NCBI GenBank assembly: GCA_015680905.1
Contig: CM027377.1
Coordinates: 31,086,501 to 31,150,500 of the forward strand
Direction of reading: 5' to 3'
DNA from: Coptis chinensis
Lineage: Eukaryota; Streptophyta; Magnoliopsida; Ranunculales; Ranunculaceae
DNA: 64,000 nucleotides
The notes under the pieces were generated by a model that made no database searches, was not told the DNA's origin, and saw only the letters and a list, made by a program, of their open reading frames with translations. This document shows positions 11,635 to 21,395 of this stretch, piece after piece. Each line of letters opens with the position of its first letter. The first letter of the stretch is position 1. The translations under genes were made by a program, and so were the position numbers.

Positions 11635-12252
11635 AATTTATTCTAAACTAAAGAGGGGAGTATCCCATCTTTGCTTTAGCTTTAACCCTTTTTATTAGGA
11701 GAGGGTTAGGTTACAATTTCGTGTATGGGCTTTTAGGCTAGGTTATTGACCCATAAATCAAGTCCATAACCCAATTGGGTAAATATAATCCAAGACTTTC
11801 AATTCTGGTCGTGTTACTATAGCACACGATTTCATTAACTTATACTACTCTGATCGAGTCAAGGTCTAGACCATTGGAAAGAACTTTCTGAGCCGGTCAT
11901 TTTGATATAAAATGGGCCTAATTCCGAGGCCTGACTCAAAATATATGACCTTTTGAAGTTCTATTGACTTTTCTTCAGCTCTCTAATCCGGTTTGACTTT
12001 CACTTAACAGTGTTGACTTGGGCTTTTTAAGGGCTCTTTCTCCATCAAACTTGGGCTTTCTTCATGGAACTTCTTTAGCAATCATTTTAGCTCCTTTTAG
12101 CGCCTAATTAGTAACGAATTGACATTTATTCAACTCCGAAGCCTGAAATACTCAAAATATGTAATTAGTGATAAACCTATATTATTAATAACATAATTGG
12201 TTAAATAGAAATACTATTAAAGGGTTTAAACTACAGTTTTGGGCTCTTATCA
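10921..12252 (-). repeat. 3' LTR of Athila-like element 1 (1332 bp)
   Basis: Nearly colinear with 18533-19855. Differences include a shorter segment near 11130 (the other copy has about 20 extra bases), a (GA)n tract at about 11588-11632, and scattered substitutions. The TATA-like TATATAAAG of the other LTR is changed here to AATAAAAAG. Ends are TGATAA...TTATCA. Confidence 0.92.
11588..11632 (+). repeat. (GA)n microsatellite inside the 3' LTR
   Basis: About 22 uninterrupted GA units. A GA tract sits at the same LTR position in the partner copy (about 19226-19267), so it predates insertion and has changed length and flanks since. Confidence 0.9.
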
Positions 12253-14151
12253 AACCACCACCAAACAACATTTTGCTTTTCCTCAAGCAAATATGTGAAA
12301 TTAAAATAAGTGGCCAAAAATTTATTTTTAACTAGTCTCGTTTCGCTGAGTGCGACTGCATTGACCATATGCAATAAGGCCTTAAACCACTAGGAATTCC
12401 CTAGTGGACGAGTTATAGCCTCGTGAGAGTTTTCTAGAGAAGGTACTCACAAACTTCATTTATACTACAACAACTAAGAAATAAAAGTAATTGCTCCCTA
12501 ATTTTATATCGGAATCTATACATCTCACTAGTATTTAAACAAGGATGATCATTCTAAAACTTAAACTAATACATGCATAATAATCAAATCATCTTAAGAA
12601 AAACAACTATACAATGAACTATGATATGAAATGCAATGGCAGGTCCGTTTCTGAAACTTTTGAGTAGCGTGCTTAAGTAGGTTCTCACAAGGAATGTGTC
12701 AAAACACATAACACTCTGATTTTTCCACTCAAGTTTGCTAACTCCAGTGTGCAGTGGGTACACGTTTTCTCACAATCTCAATGACAATCTAAGGAAGCCG
12801 AGGTCGATCAAACACATCTACCACTTACTATCACACAAATCTATTCCTAATTGAGCTAGATGTCTTTATTAGGTGATACGGGGCGTAGATGTTGGTTAAA
12901 GAAGGAAGGAAATGGATATTAAAAAAAAAACAAGTATGAGAAAATAGGGTCTTCATATTATGTAACTAGAGAAAACCTCGTTCTTATTTTACTTCTACAC
13001 TTTGTTTCCATCCTTAGCCTTTTTATTTTGGCTTTTTGACTCATTTTATTCTATTTTTAGAGTTTTTATTTTATTTTATTTTTCTTTTCTTTTCTTTGGA
13101 TGGAAACTTTTTTTTCTTTTTCTTTTCTGAAGTAACTAACTAATTTTTGTTTACACATGTTTTTATCTTTTCTTTTCTTCACTCATCCTATTTCTCAGAC
13201 TTATCCAGATAGGTAGGTTGATTTTATTTTTTTTTATTTTGTTTTATTGGGTAAATGATTTTTGGTTTGTGAAAAGGCTAATGAAAGGCCCAGTGGGGCG
13301 ACTAGCGGATAATAAATTTCATATATATAGGTGTGAATTTCTGGCTATATCGATCCAAAGAGGGCCTAAATTCTCGCTTAGAATATGGTATGGTGATCAA
13401 TCAAGTGGATGTGTGATTTCTCTACTTGGAATTTACTTCTCCCTTGTGTCATCACTCAGATATTTTACTCTTATGAGGCTTTTAGGCTAGATGCTCACAG
13501 GATATGTATTAAGTACTCTAACCTAGGTCTCGAAAAAAATCTTTAGTGATCTGATCAAAGATGCTCATGCAAAATGTTAGTGAAAAGATCAATGACTATT
13601 ACCTATATATTAATCTAAGTTTCAAAAATTAAATCCTAATTCAAGTACTACATGAGATTTCTAGACTAATATCATCATGGAGAAAGGAACAATACCATTA
13701 TCACTAAGTGCCTAGTATAAACAATATTTATGATTTTTAATATTTTATAAAGAAAAGTGTGTAATTTACATCCTAAAAGTGCCTAATTTTTGCAAATGTT
13801 TCTATCCCACCCCCAAATAATCGAACGCTTTGTCCTCAAAGTATAAAGAGATAAAGAAAGAATTTACCATAGAAATGTGGCAAAAATTGGCGACTGCACA
13901 TAATTGAAATATTATAAAGATGATATGATAACATGAAGCACAATTAAACTGCTATTGCATACTAACTAAATTGGAGTAAACATGATGAGGAACAATGGGT
14001 GGCAAACCATTTTGAAATGAAATACCAAAATACGCCACCCCCAAACAAAATTGGAAAACTCTTTTTAAGTTTGAAATTTTTTTTTGGCCTATACTCTAGA
14101 AAAGTGGTATTGTATAAAAACTTGGGTCTTTTAAAGTCGGATTCCCTAGAC
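12253..14151 (-). other. Non-coding 3' region of Athila-like element 1
   Basis: Next to the 3' LTR, the minus strand reads GTTTGGTGGTGGTT, a plausible purine-rich priming tract. The rest has a long pyrimidine-rich section on the plus strand (about 13000-13260) and no convincing ORF. It aligns by eye with 43911 to about 45500 of element 2, including ACTAGGAATTCCCTAGTGGA and GGCTATATCGATCCAAAGAG, so it is a conserved family feature rather than random filler. Confidence 0.75.
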
Positions 14152-14976
14152 TTAATGTGATATATATGTATTAACATGCAGTTTATCATATATCAATAAT
14201 CTAAATAATTGTGGATCTTTCCATAAATAGTTAACATGGAAAGCACCATCAAACAAAATCAAGCAACAAGATTTCCTATGACGTGGTTTAGTGGAATGGG
14301 AGTGAATTCTGATGGATCTAGAACCTAATCGAGCATACAGTTTCTTCTTTGTCTTCCTACTAAAGGGATGCCAAGTGAATGAACGTGAGAAAATGGATGG
14401 TTGTGGAAGATACATGGGATGTGGATAATTTTGAGAAGGAAAGAATGGAAAAAATGAAAAAGTGTCAGGTGGCTTGTCCTTGGGTGTTCCTTCTTCACCA
14501 GATGGGTTTAGAAAGTTATGAAGCATAGGAGAAACAAGAAGGTCAAGTACAAACTCAATGGTTCTTTGAAAAGGTAGAGGGCGAGGAACATTCATGATGG
14601 AAGGTGAATGAGTGACATGAGGATGTGAGGTGGGTGAATGGTGCTCAACTAGTGTTCTTAGTTCTATATCATCAGAGGCCTTGAGATATACAAGACATTC
14701 CTCAATAGGTGGGTAAGAAGAATCACTGGGATAGAGGGTGAAAAATTCTTCTTCCGTCATGGCGTCAAGAGATGAGTGGATCCCAATAGGAGGGGACTCG
14801 CGAGGTGGCAAAGAAGGGTTGCAAAAGAGTCGAAGGAAATCTTTCTCGATGTTATCTACGTCTAGAGAGTATAAATTGTGATCCTTGTCTTCTTCCATAA
14901 GAGGGGTATCTACTAGTGTGGGGACTAAAACATTGGTCGCACTAATGTGAGATACAAAACTCTCAATGGACTTCAC
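14152..14976 (-). CDS. 274-codon ORF of unknown function in Athila-like element 1
   Basis: An uninterrupted frame that follows the protease region in the place where pol would be. It opens MKSIESFVSHISATNVLVP; an acidic, Pro/Ser-rich middle follows, with MTEEEFFTLYPSDSSYPPIE and several His-rich turns such as HHSPTSHPHVTHSP. The C-terminus is basic, with FSRKTKKKLYARLGSRSIRI and KPRHRKSCCL, and then a hydrophobic tail. I see no RT, integrase or known env-like motif. A first part could be the usual spacer between protease and RT, joined by deletion to a later region. The frame stays open although gag and protease are frameshifted, which is odd. No functional claim is made. Confidence 0.5.
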   Translation of the reverse strand: MKSIESFVSHISATNVLVPTLVDTPLMEEDKDHNLYSLDVDNIEKDFLRLFCNPSLPPRESPPIGIHSSLDAMTEEEFFTLYPSDSSYPPIEECLVYLKASDDIELRTLVEHHSPTSHPHVTHSPSIMNVPRPLPFQRTIEFVLDLLVSPMLHNFLNPSGEEGTPKDKPPDTFSFFPFFPSQNYPHPMYLPQPSIFSRSFTWHPFSRKTKKKLYARLGSRSIRIHSHSTKPRHRKSCCLILFDGAFHVNYLWKDPQLFRLLIYDKLHVNTYISH

Positions 14977-14989
14977 CTTTCCTTATACA

Positions 14990-15370
14990 GGCAAACCTAG
15001 TTGTCCCTGTTTGAGTCTAAACATGTTAACCTCCACAAAAAGATTTCCAAAAGAAAGAGTCATTGAGCCATCCCGACAATTTATTTGGGCATTGACAGTT
15101 GCCAAGAAAGGACGCCCTAAGATGGTGGGAATAGAATCATGAGCATCTTCTGTGTCAAGAATAACGAAGTCGGCTGGGTACTAAAAATCCTGAACTTTAA
15201 CGAGAATGTTTTCAACTACACCCTTGGGATACTTAATAGAACGATCGGCTAACTGCAAAGTCATTTTGGTTGGTTGAAGTTTTGTTAGACCTAGTTGTTT
15301 ATATAAATAAAAAGGGAGTAAGTTAACACTTTCGCTCCCGTGTCTAATAAAGCGATTGTTATGAAGGTAT
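14990..15370 (-). pseudogene. Aspartic protease region of element 1, frameshifted
   Basis: Minus-strand frames show the catalytic motif LLDTGA at about 15345, immediately followed by a one-base insertion (GCGAAAGTG), then in another frame the family pattern QLADRSIKYPKGVVENILVK and ILGRPFLATVNAQINCRDG. This is the retropepsin-like protease of Athila elements, which cuts the polyprotein. The catalytic Asp is kept but the frame is lost just after it, and a stop interrupts at about 15185. Confidence 0.75.
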
Positions 15371-17296
15371 CACCTAAGGTGCATTAATCTGATAGGGCGA
15401 CCGAGGTCCTTGTATTTAACAATTCCGTTATGTTCAGATAAATAGGGATATTGTTCAGTTAAGAAGGCTTCATTGGGTATGTTGGTTTTCCTCTTCTTGG
15501 TGCACAACTCTTTTAGAAACTTAGTGTGTCTAGGTAGACTTTTTATAGCATCTAGAAAAGGTAGGTTTATAGTCAGATTTTTAAACACTTCCCTAATCTC
15601 ATCAAAATTCTCGTCTTTTTTAGACACAACTAGTCTCTGGGGATACGGTGGTTTATCTCTATATTTAGCATAAGGTTCAAAAGTATTATTAGTCTTTGCA
15701 TTATTTTTAGCCGTTTTCCATCTAGGTGTTCATATTGGAACCTCTACAGGTGTAGGATCATCAATTTTTATGGTGGTATTTAGTAAGGTTGTACCTCTTG
15801 GTTGTGGTTGGACTGGAACTTCTACAGTTGTAGGGTATTCAGTTTCTATGACAGTATTCGGTATGATTTCATTTTCAGCTTCCGTTTGCTGGCGATCTAT
15901 AAGCATAGTCACTTTGTTATCAACTACTCTCCCTGAACGAAGGGTAGTGACTGCCTGTAGGTCCCCTTGGTTTATATTACCATTACAGTGAATACTGTCT
16001 ATTTTGAAGGCGGTGTTTGTTAACTTAGGATTAGGCCTTTGTTTGACACGGAAACACTTTGTTTGGTTATTATTTTGGTTAGGAGACATGTCAATAACCT
16101 TTTGGCACAAAGATCGCATCGTTTGTTTCATCATATTAGAGTTTTGATCATCTTTGATCTTTCATCAAGTTGGAGTTTTGTTGCATAATTTGATTTTGTT
16201 TTTCCAACAAAGTCACTACTACTTTGTCTGTAGATGGTTGAATTGGAATTAAGGCTTGTTGAGCGTTCATGTCTTGATGTTGATAGTTTTGGGTCATGGG
16301 CACTAAACCTCTATTCTGGTCACTTAAGTTTCCTTGTCCTTGAGGTTGAGTTAACTGGTTGAAGTTTGATGGTTGTGGTGGTGGTTGTGCATAGACAAAA
16401 GGACAATAGAAGTTGGAATGCTCAAGACTAAAACAAATATTACAACGAGTAGATTTAATGTTTATGACTGGAGTGGGTTGTTGTTGAACAAAGAGAACAT
16501 CTACTTTTTTAGTGAGGGCATCGATAAGAGTTTTAAGCTCGGGATCATGTTTAACCTCGAAAGAAGAAGGAGTGGAGCGGGAAGAGTCGTTATCGCCCCA
16601 ATTGTTGTTCCTCTTAGATTGATCTTCTGAGAAATTATAAGCCTCCAAGGCTCCTTTACTAAGAAAACTACCCCAGTCATGATATCTAGAACCTCCTTAT
16701 GACGATGCAAAATCCCCTTGAAGAAGGCACGAACAAGCGTGTCTTTCGCAAGATTATGATGCGGGCATTCAATGAGAAGATCAGTGAAACGATTCCAGGC
16801 ATCTGAAAAGGATGCATGAGGATTCTAACGGAAGAAATGAATCTTTTGAAGCATTTCATCTGTCTTCAGGGGTGGGTGGGTAAAACTGTTCCATGAACAA
16901 TTGAACAAGTTGAGCCCATGAGTCCACAGAGTTTGGCATTTGGGCAGTTAACCAAGACGCTGCCTTGTTGGCTAGGGTGAAAGGAAACACCCTAAGTTTA
17001 ACTTGATCCGGACTTATGCTAGGATGATGGAATGTAGTGAGAACTTGTTTTATCCTACGCATATGCTGGTAAAGTTTGTCGTGGTCTAAACCATGAAAAT
17101 CCATTAGCAAGTTAAATATATTAGGGGGAATTCGAAAATCCCCCACTAGGTCTACAAGAACGATGCACGACTTAGGGCCATCGTTTAGGGCTTTATAAAA
17201 ATCAGAGAGAGGAGTCTCTTGTTCTTTAACCATTGATGCAGGTATAGTGTGTGAAATTCTAGATAGGCGTGTGGTATTTATGTCTACAAAAAACAA
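15370..17296 (-). pseudogene. Gag of Athila-like element 1, split into several frames
   Basis: The N-terminal core (17296 to 16856) has the Athila gag pattern with IPPNIFNLLMDFHGLDHDK, IKQVLTTFHHPSISPDQVKL, NKAASWLTAQMPNSVDSWAQ and QLFMEQFYPP. Frame is lost near 16856. The frame from 16648 to 16148 carries a CCHC-type knuckle, CNICFSLEHSNFYC (C-x2-C-x4-H-x4-C), amid Gln/Pro-rich sequence. Frames 16134-15730 and 15627-15370 continue with a Thr/Val/Pro-rich linker and IREVFKNLTINLPFLDAIK, a conserved block just before the protease. Gag would package element RNA. Frame breaks make it non-functional as it stands. Confidence 0.8.
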
Positions 17297-18512
17297 GCCT
17301 GTTTATACTAGAATTAAACTCCTTTGACAGAAGAAACGAGGAGTGAAAGAAGTCTGAATGCCTCCTTGCTACGAGTTTGAATAGCGTCTTGTATACACGA
17401 TCTCAGTGTATTCAAGAAGATAAAAACACTGAATAACTTGAGTTTGAACTAACCTGTGAAATCGGGCTTATTCACAAGAGGGTGCGGGCGTGCTTGGAAT
17501 TAGCCTATAAATGGTGCGGGGCGCGCTCTTGCTTGACTCGAAGTCCAGGCGCTTGAGGGCGGGGCGCGCTCAAGAATTGCCTATGGAGGGCGCGGGGTGT
17601 GCTCTTGCTTGACACAATATCCATGTTGTTGAGCGCGGGCCGCGCTTGGAAATAGGATATCTAGGGGGCGGGTGCGCGCTTCAAAAAATTTGAAATTTTA
17701 CAGTAGTTTGCTAAGACGTCTACTAAGTAGCCTGTAAAATTTCAGAACAATCGGAGCTATGAAAGTCTTTCTAATTCCCTTCAAAGTTTGTGAAATAGTT
17801 TTCGGACACAATACAAACACCTGAATGGTTAACCAATCAAAACAGAGCCTAAAATCACCAAAATTTTACTGGAGACTCCTGACAGATCATGCGTATTCCT
17901 GTAAAACTTTTAGAGTAATTGGAGTTCTACAAACTCTCCTTATTGGCTGTTGTTCCAGAAATTAAGTGTTACAAAACTGCAGAAACATACTGGAAACAAT
18001 CCACTAGTTAGGTGGTCAAAACAAATAAAAAACTCGTAAAAGTTTTATTGCAAACTCCTGACTTATGATAGATGCTCTTGTAAAAATGTTAGAATTTTTA
18101 GAACTGCCTAAGTAACCTTACCCGTCAGTTTTTCCCAAAACTTACTGTTTGAAAGTTGAAATGCAGCATTGTAAAGATGGTATTAGTTCACAAGGTAAAA
18201 CAATTAGGAAAATTCTGAAACAATTCCAATAAATTAATAACACCTTAAATATTATACCTTAAAAGTTTCAGAATTTTCGGAAATTTAAAAATACCTTTAC
18301 CGCAGTATTCTTCATTGTGATTCCGCAGACACAAGGGAGGTCGGGCGCGCTTAGAACAAGGCAAAATGGAGGGCGGGCGCTCCCGTGCCTAAAACAGTGA
18401 ACAGTACCAAAAATTGAAGAAATAAAAAAGAAAAATTAAAAGGGTGGGTGGGTTGAGAATAGGGGATTGCCCTTTGGATTCAACCAATTGAATTCTTGTC
18501 CTGAAAGAGTTT
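17297..18512 (-). other. 5' leader of Athila-like element 1 with GC-rich repeats
   Basis: Between primer site and gag, 17470-17690 is strikingly GC-rich in an AT-rich context, with repeated variants of GGGCGCGGGGCGCGCTC and GGGGCGGGTGCGCGC, and a further block at 18340-18390. The remaining leader is AT-rich, with no ORF. Such GC-rich units recur in the leader of element 2 (about 55460-55600). Confidence 0.6.
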
Positions 18513-18530
18513 AAGATGGCAGCGGCGCCA
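18513..18530 (-). promoter_or_regulatory. Primer-binding site of Athila-like element 1
   Basis: Minus strand: TGGCGCCGCTGCCATCTT, two bases inside the 5' LTR end. It matches the start of the tRNA-Asp type primer site TGGCGCCGTTGCC known from Athila elements, and fixes the element's orientation as minus. Confidence 0.85.
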
Positions 18531-18532
18531 TT

Positions 18533-19221
18533 TGATAAATACAAATTTAAGCAAATTAACTATCTATGCGTAAACACAAATAATCAATTAACTAAATAAG
18601 TGCTTAATCAATATTCCTACTTTCAATTCATTATACAATATATAAAGAGTACGGATTCGTTCAACTCATAAACTATCAAGACATAAATATAATTCAACTA
18701 ATAAAACAAAAGGAACAATGATGAGAGTAATATGTGATGTGAAAACACTAAATAAGATGTCAAAATAGTAGATATAATGATGATAAAAGGGTATAGAAAA
18801 GATTCAATCCACCACACAATTCGATTGACCATTAGGTTGATTATCGAATTGCCTATTGATCTCTAGTGAACACCAAGTCCTCTCGGATCAATGCTTCACT
18901 AGCATGAGAGTTTAGCTCTACCACAAGTCTCTTTGGTGGTGGCTCTAAACTCTAGTTCAACTTTTATGATCTTTATCTTTAAACAATCATAAAAATGAAA
19001 CTTAAAACGCTAATACAAATCCATAACCATACTAATTACCAATCATCCTCACATGGCTTCATAAACCTCTTCTAATGGAGGTTTAGCCCTGTGTCATAGG
19101 AATCATATTAACTAAAGATTGAATAGAAGACATAATTTAAGGATACTTGAATTAAAAGTAAACTAAAACTTTTATTAATAATTCTAATGGAGGTTACAAG
19201 CTAAACTTATAAACTAAAACT

Positions 19222-19270
<49 letters not shown>

Positions 19271-19855
19271 CCCATCTTTGTTTTCCTTTAACCCTCTTTA
19301 TATAGGAGAGGGTTAGATTACAATTTCGTGTATGGGCTTTTAGGCTAGGTTATGGACCCATAAATCAAGTCCATAACCCAATTGGGTAAATCCAAGACTT
19401 CCAATTCTGATCGTGTTACTATATCACTCGATTTCATCGATTTATACTATTCTGATCGAGTCAAGGTCTAGACCATTGGAAAGAGCTTTCTGAGACGGTC
19501 ATTTTGATATAAAATGGGCCTAATTCCGAGGCCTGAGTCCAAAGATATGGCCTTTTGAAGTTATGTTGACTTTTCTTCAGCTCTCTAATTCGGTTTGACT
19601 TTCACTTAACAGTGTTGACTTGGGCTTTTTAAGGGCTCTTTCTCCATCAAACTTGGGCTTTCTTCATGGAACTTCTCTAGCAATCATTTTACCTCCTTTT
19701 AGCGCCTAATTAGTAACGAATTGACATTTATTCAACTCCGAAGTCTGAAATACTTAAAAATACGTAATTAGTGATAAACCTATATTATTAATAACATAAT
19801 TGGCTAAATAGAAATACTATTAAAGGGTTTAAACTACAGTTTTGGGCTCTTATCA
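18533..19855 (-). repeat. 5' LTR of Athila-like element 1 (1323 bp)
   Basis: Partner of 10921-12252. It starts TGATAAATAC and ends GGGCTCTTATCA, followed by the target duplication GTCTC. On minus, CTATATAAAGAGG at about 19292-19304 is a good TATA box. A (GA)n tract lies at about 19226-19267. Confidence 0.92.
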
Positions 19856-19904
19856 GTCTCCAATATTGATTGTTAGGGATAACACTGTAACAGTATATGA
19901 GATG

Positions 19905-20672
19905 TGATAATTTGGCTTTCAGGGCCTAAAAAATGCGTATCAAAATCCTCAAAAGTTGGCCCTCACAAATTTGAGGGGCGGGCTGGCCCGGCCCTCATAC
20001 TTGTTAGGGGCAGGCTAGGGTCTAGGTTATGGAGCATGGGCCCGGCCCTCATTTGGCCCTTCCAAGCCCTCACTTGGCCCTCATACGTTTTCTTGTTATT
20101 TTACATTATATTTATGTATTATACTATAATTATCTAAATTATATAAAAAAAATCATTAAATTAGTTTTCAATAGGGGATAAATTAGAACATAACATAATA
20201 TATGCGCTTTTATAATTGATTTAATGATAGGTATATAAGTCATACATAAAAGTAAATCTAACCTAACAACATAGTTAAGTATAAAAAATGTAAATGTTTT
20301 AAGAATATCATCTCTTCCACCATCTCTATCTATTTTTTTTTTATATTTTTTTTTCTAAAGACAAAAGAATTAGTTTTGTATACTTAGTTAAAATTGATAT
20401 TCATAATCAAAGTATGATAAAAATAAATAAAAAATCACAAAAAAAAAGAAGAAGAAGTAAACTAGTAAAGTATAATTAGACCGGGCCCGACCCAACCCTC
20501 ATTTGGCCCTAAAAAATGAGGCGGGCGGGTTAAGGGCTTGAGTTTTCATGCATGACCCTACTCGACCTGGCCTTCAATACAAAATAGGGGCGGGCAGACT
20601 CGGCCTTCAATCATGAGGGCTTTTACGGTTTGAGGGGCGGGCTAGCCCGGCCCGGCCCTTTTATCGCTCCTA
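19905..20672. mobile_element. GC-rich hAT-like non-autonomous element (768 bp)
   Basis: The flanks ATGAGATG (19897-19904) and ATGAGATA (20673-20680) match at seven of eight bases, the duplication length of hAT elements. The right end, read inward, is TAGGAGCGATAAAAGGGCC, and the left is TGATAATTTGGCTTTCAGGGCC, a loose inverted match. Both ends are packed with GGCCCGGCCC and GAGGGGCGGGCTAGCCCGGC motifs that can fold back, while the middle is AT-rich. There is no transposase. The 77-codon open frame at the left end is a by-product of the GC-rich repeats. Confidence 0.5.
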
Positions 20673-20954
20673 ATGAGATATTAGAAAACACATCGATAGA
20701 AGGTGTATAGGAAACAAAAAGTAAGTCGAATGTCCAAAAACTAATCCCTCATAAAATTCAGTAATTCCAATACTAAGTTCAGTAATCAGAATTTATCAGG
20801 AATCTACTTGAAAATTTAGAAAGTTAGAATACTAAAATTAAAAGCTGTTATATGCCAATACATGGCAGTGTTCATTTGTTCTTTTGTTTTTTCACGAACT
20901 TGATGCCAATCGAGTTTGTGGACCAAAGAGATTGTAGCATTTGGGACAATGGGT

Positions 20955-21395
20955 AGCATAGTACAAAATTTTGCGATAATTATTGAGATTTCAGCAAAAG
21001 ATATATAAATATCGCGATAAGTTTAGAGATATATACAAATGTAAATATCGGCAATAAGTTTAGAGATATGTACAACTGTAAATATCGGTGATATTTTGAT
21101 GATATTTATAATATTTTTGGTATTTTAGAACATATTGCGATATTTGGGGATATTTGGCGATATTTTATTTAGATAACAATTTTATTTAATATTTATTATT
21201 ATATTTCAAATAAATATAAATGATATATCAAAAAATATCTACAATATTCATGATATTTGTTAATATTTTAGATATATCCACGATAGTTGCATATCAAACA
21301 ATATAAAATATACCCAAAGAGGGGATATATTCACGATACATATCAAGAAATTGAGTATTAATAAACATTCATATCTTGATATTTTGTACTATGCT
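20955..21395. mobile_element. 441 bp non-autonomous TIR element inside a Cys-rich coding exon
   Basis: Both ends carry AGCATAGTACAAAAT in inverted orientation, flanked by a direct GGGT (20951-20954 and 21396-21399). The interior is AT-rich, full of ATATCG/CGATAT and GATATTT motifs, and includes three copies of a roughly 37 bp unit (AAATATCG...ATAAGTTTAGAGATAT) from about 21007. The insertion point is confirmed independently because the coding frame on both sides joins when the element is removed. The four-base duplication and AGCATAG ends do not point to a superfamily I can name. Confidence 0.7.
21007..21090 (+). repeat. Tandem repeat of a ~37 bp AT-rich unit inside the TIR element
   Basis: Starts at about 21007, 21043 and 21080 (spacing 36 and 37). 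Each copy begins AAATATCG, and the first two continue with ATAAGTTTAGAGATAT. Confidence 0.6.

Larger units (their letters stand above)
10921..19855 (-). mobile_element. Athila-like Ty3/gypsy element 1, complete ends but no pol
   Basis: Two LTRs of 1332 and 1323 bp bound a 6.28 kb interior. The target duplication GTCTC is perfect (10916-10920 and 19856-19860). Both LTRs start TGATAAATAC and end GGGCTCTTATCA. The primer site at the right LTR shows transcription runs on minus. Reading minus, the interior holds a GC-rich leader, gag pieces, a Cys/His knuckle, an aspartic-protease region, then a 274-codon ORF of unknown role and about 1.9 kb of non-coding DNA. No reverse transcriptase, RNase H or integrase motif is visible, so it must have moved using enzymes supplied by another copy. 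The noncoding 3' part (12253 to about 13800) is clearly related to the matching part of element 2 (43911 to about 45500). Confidence 0.92.
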
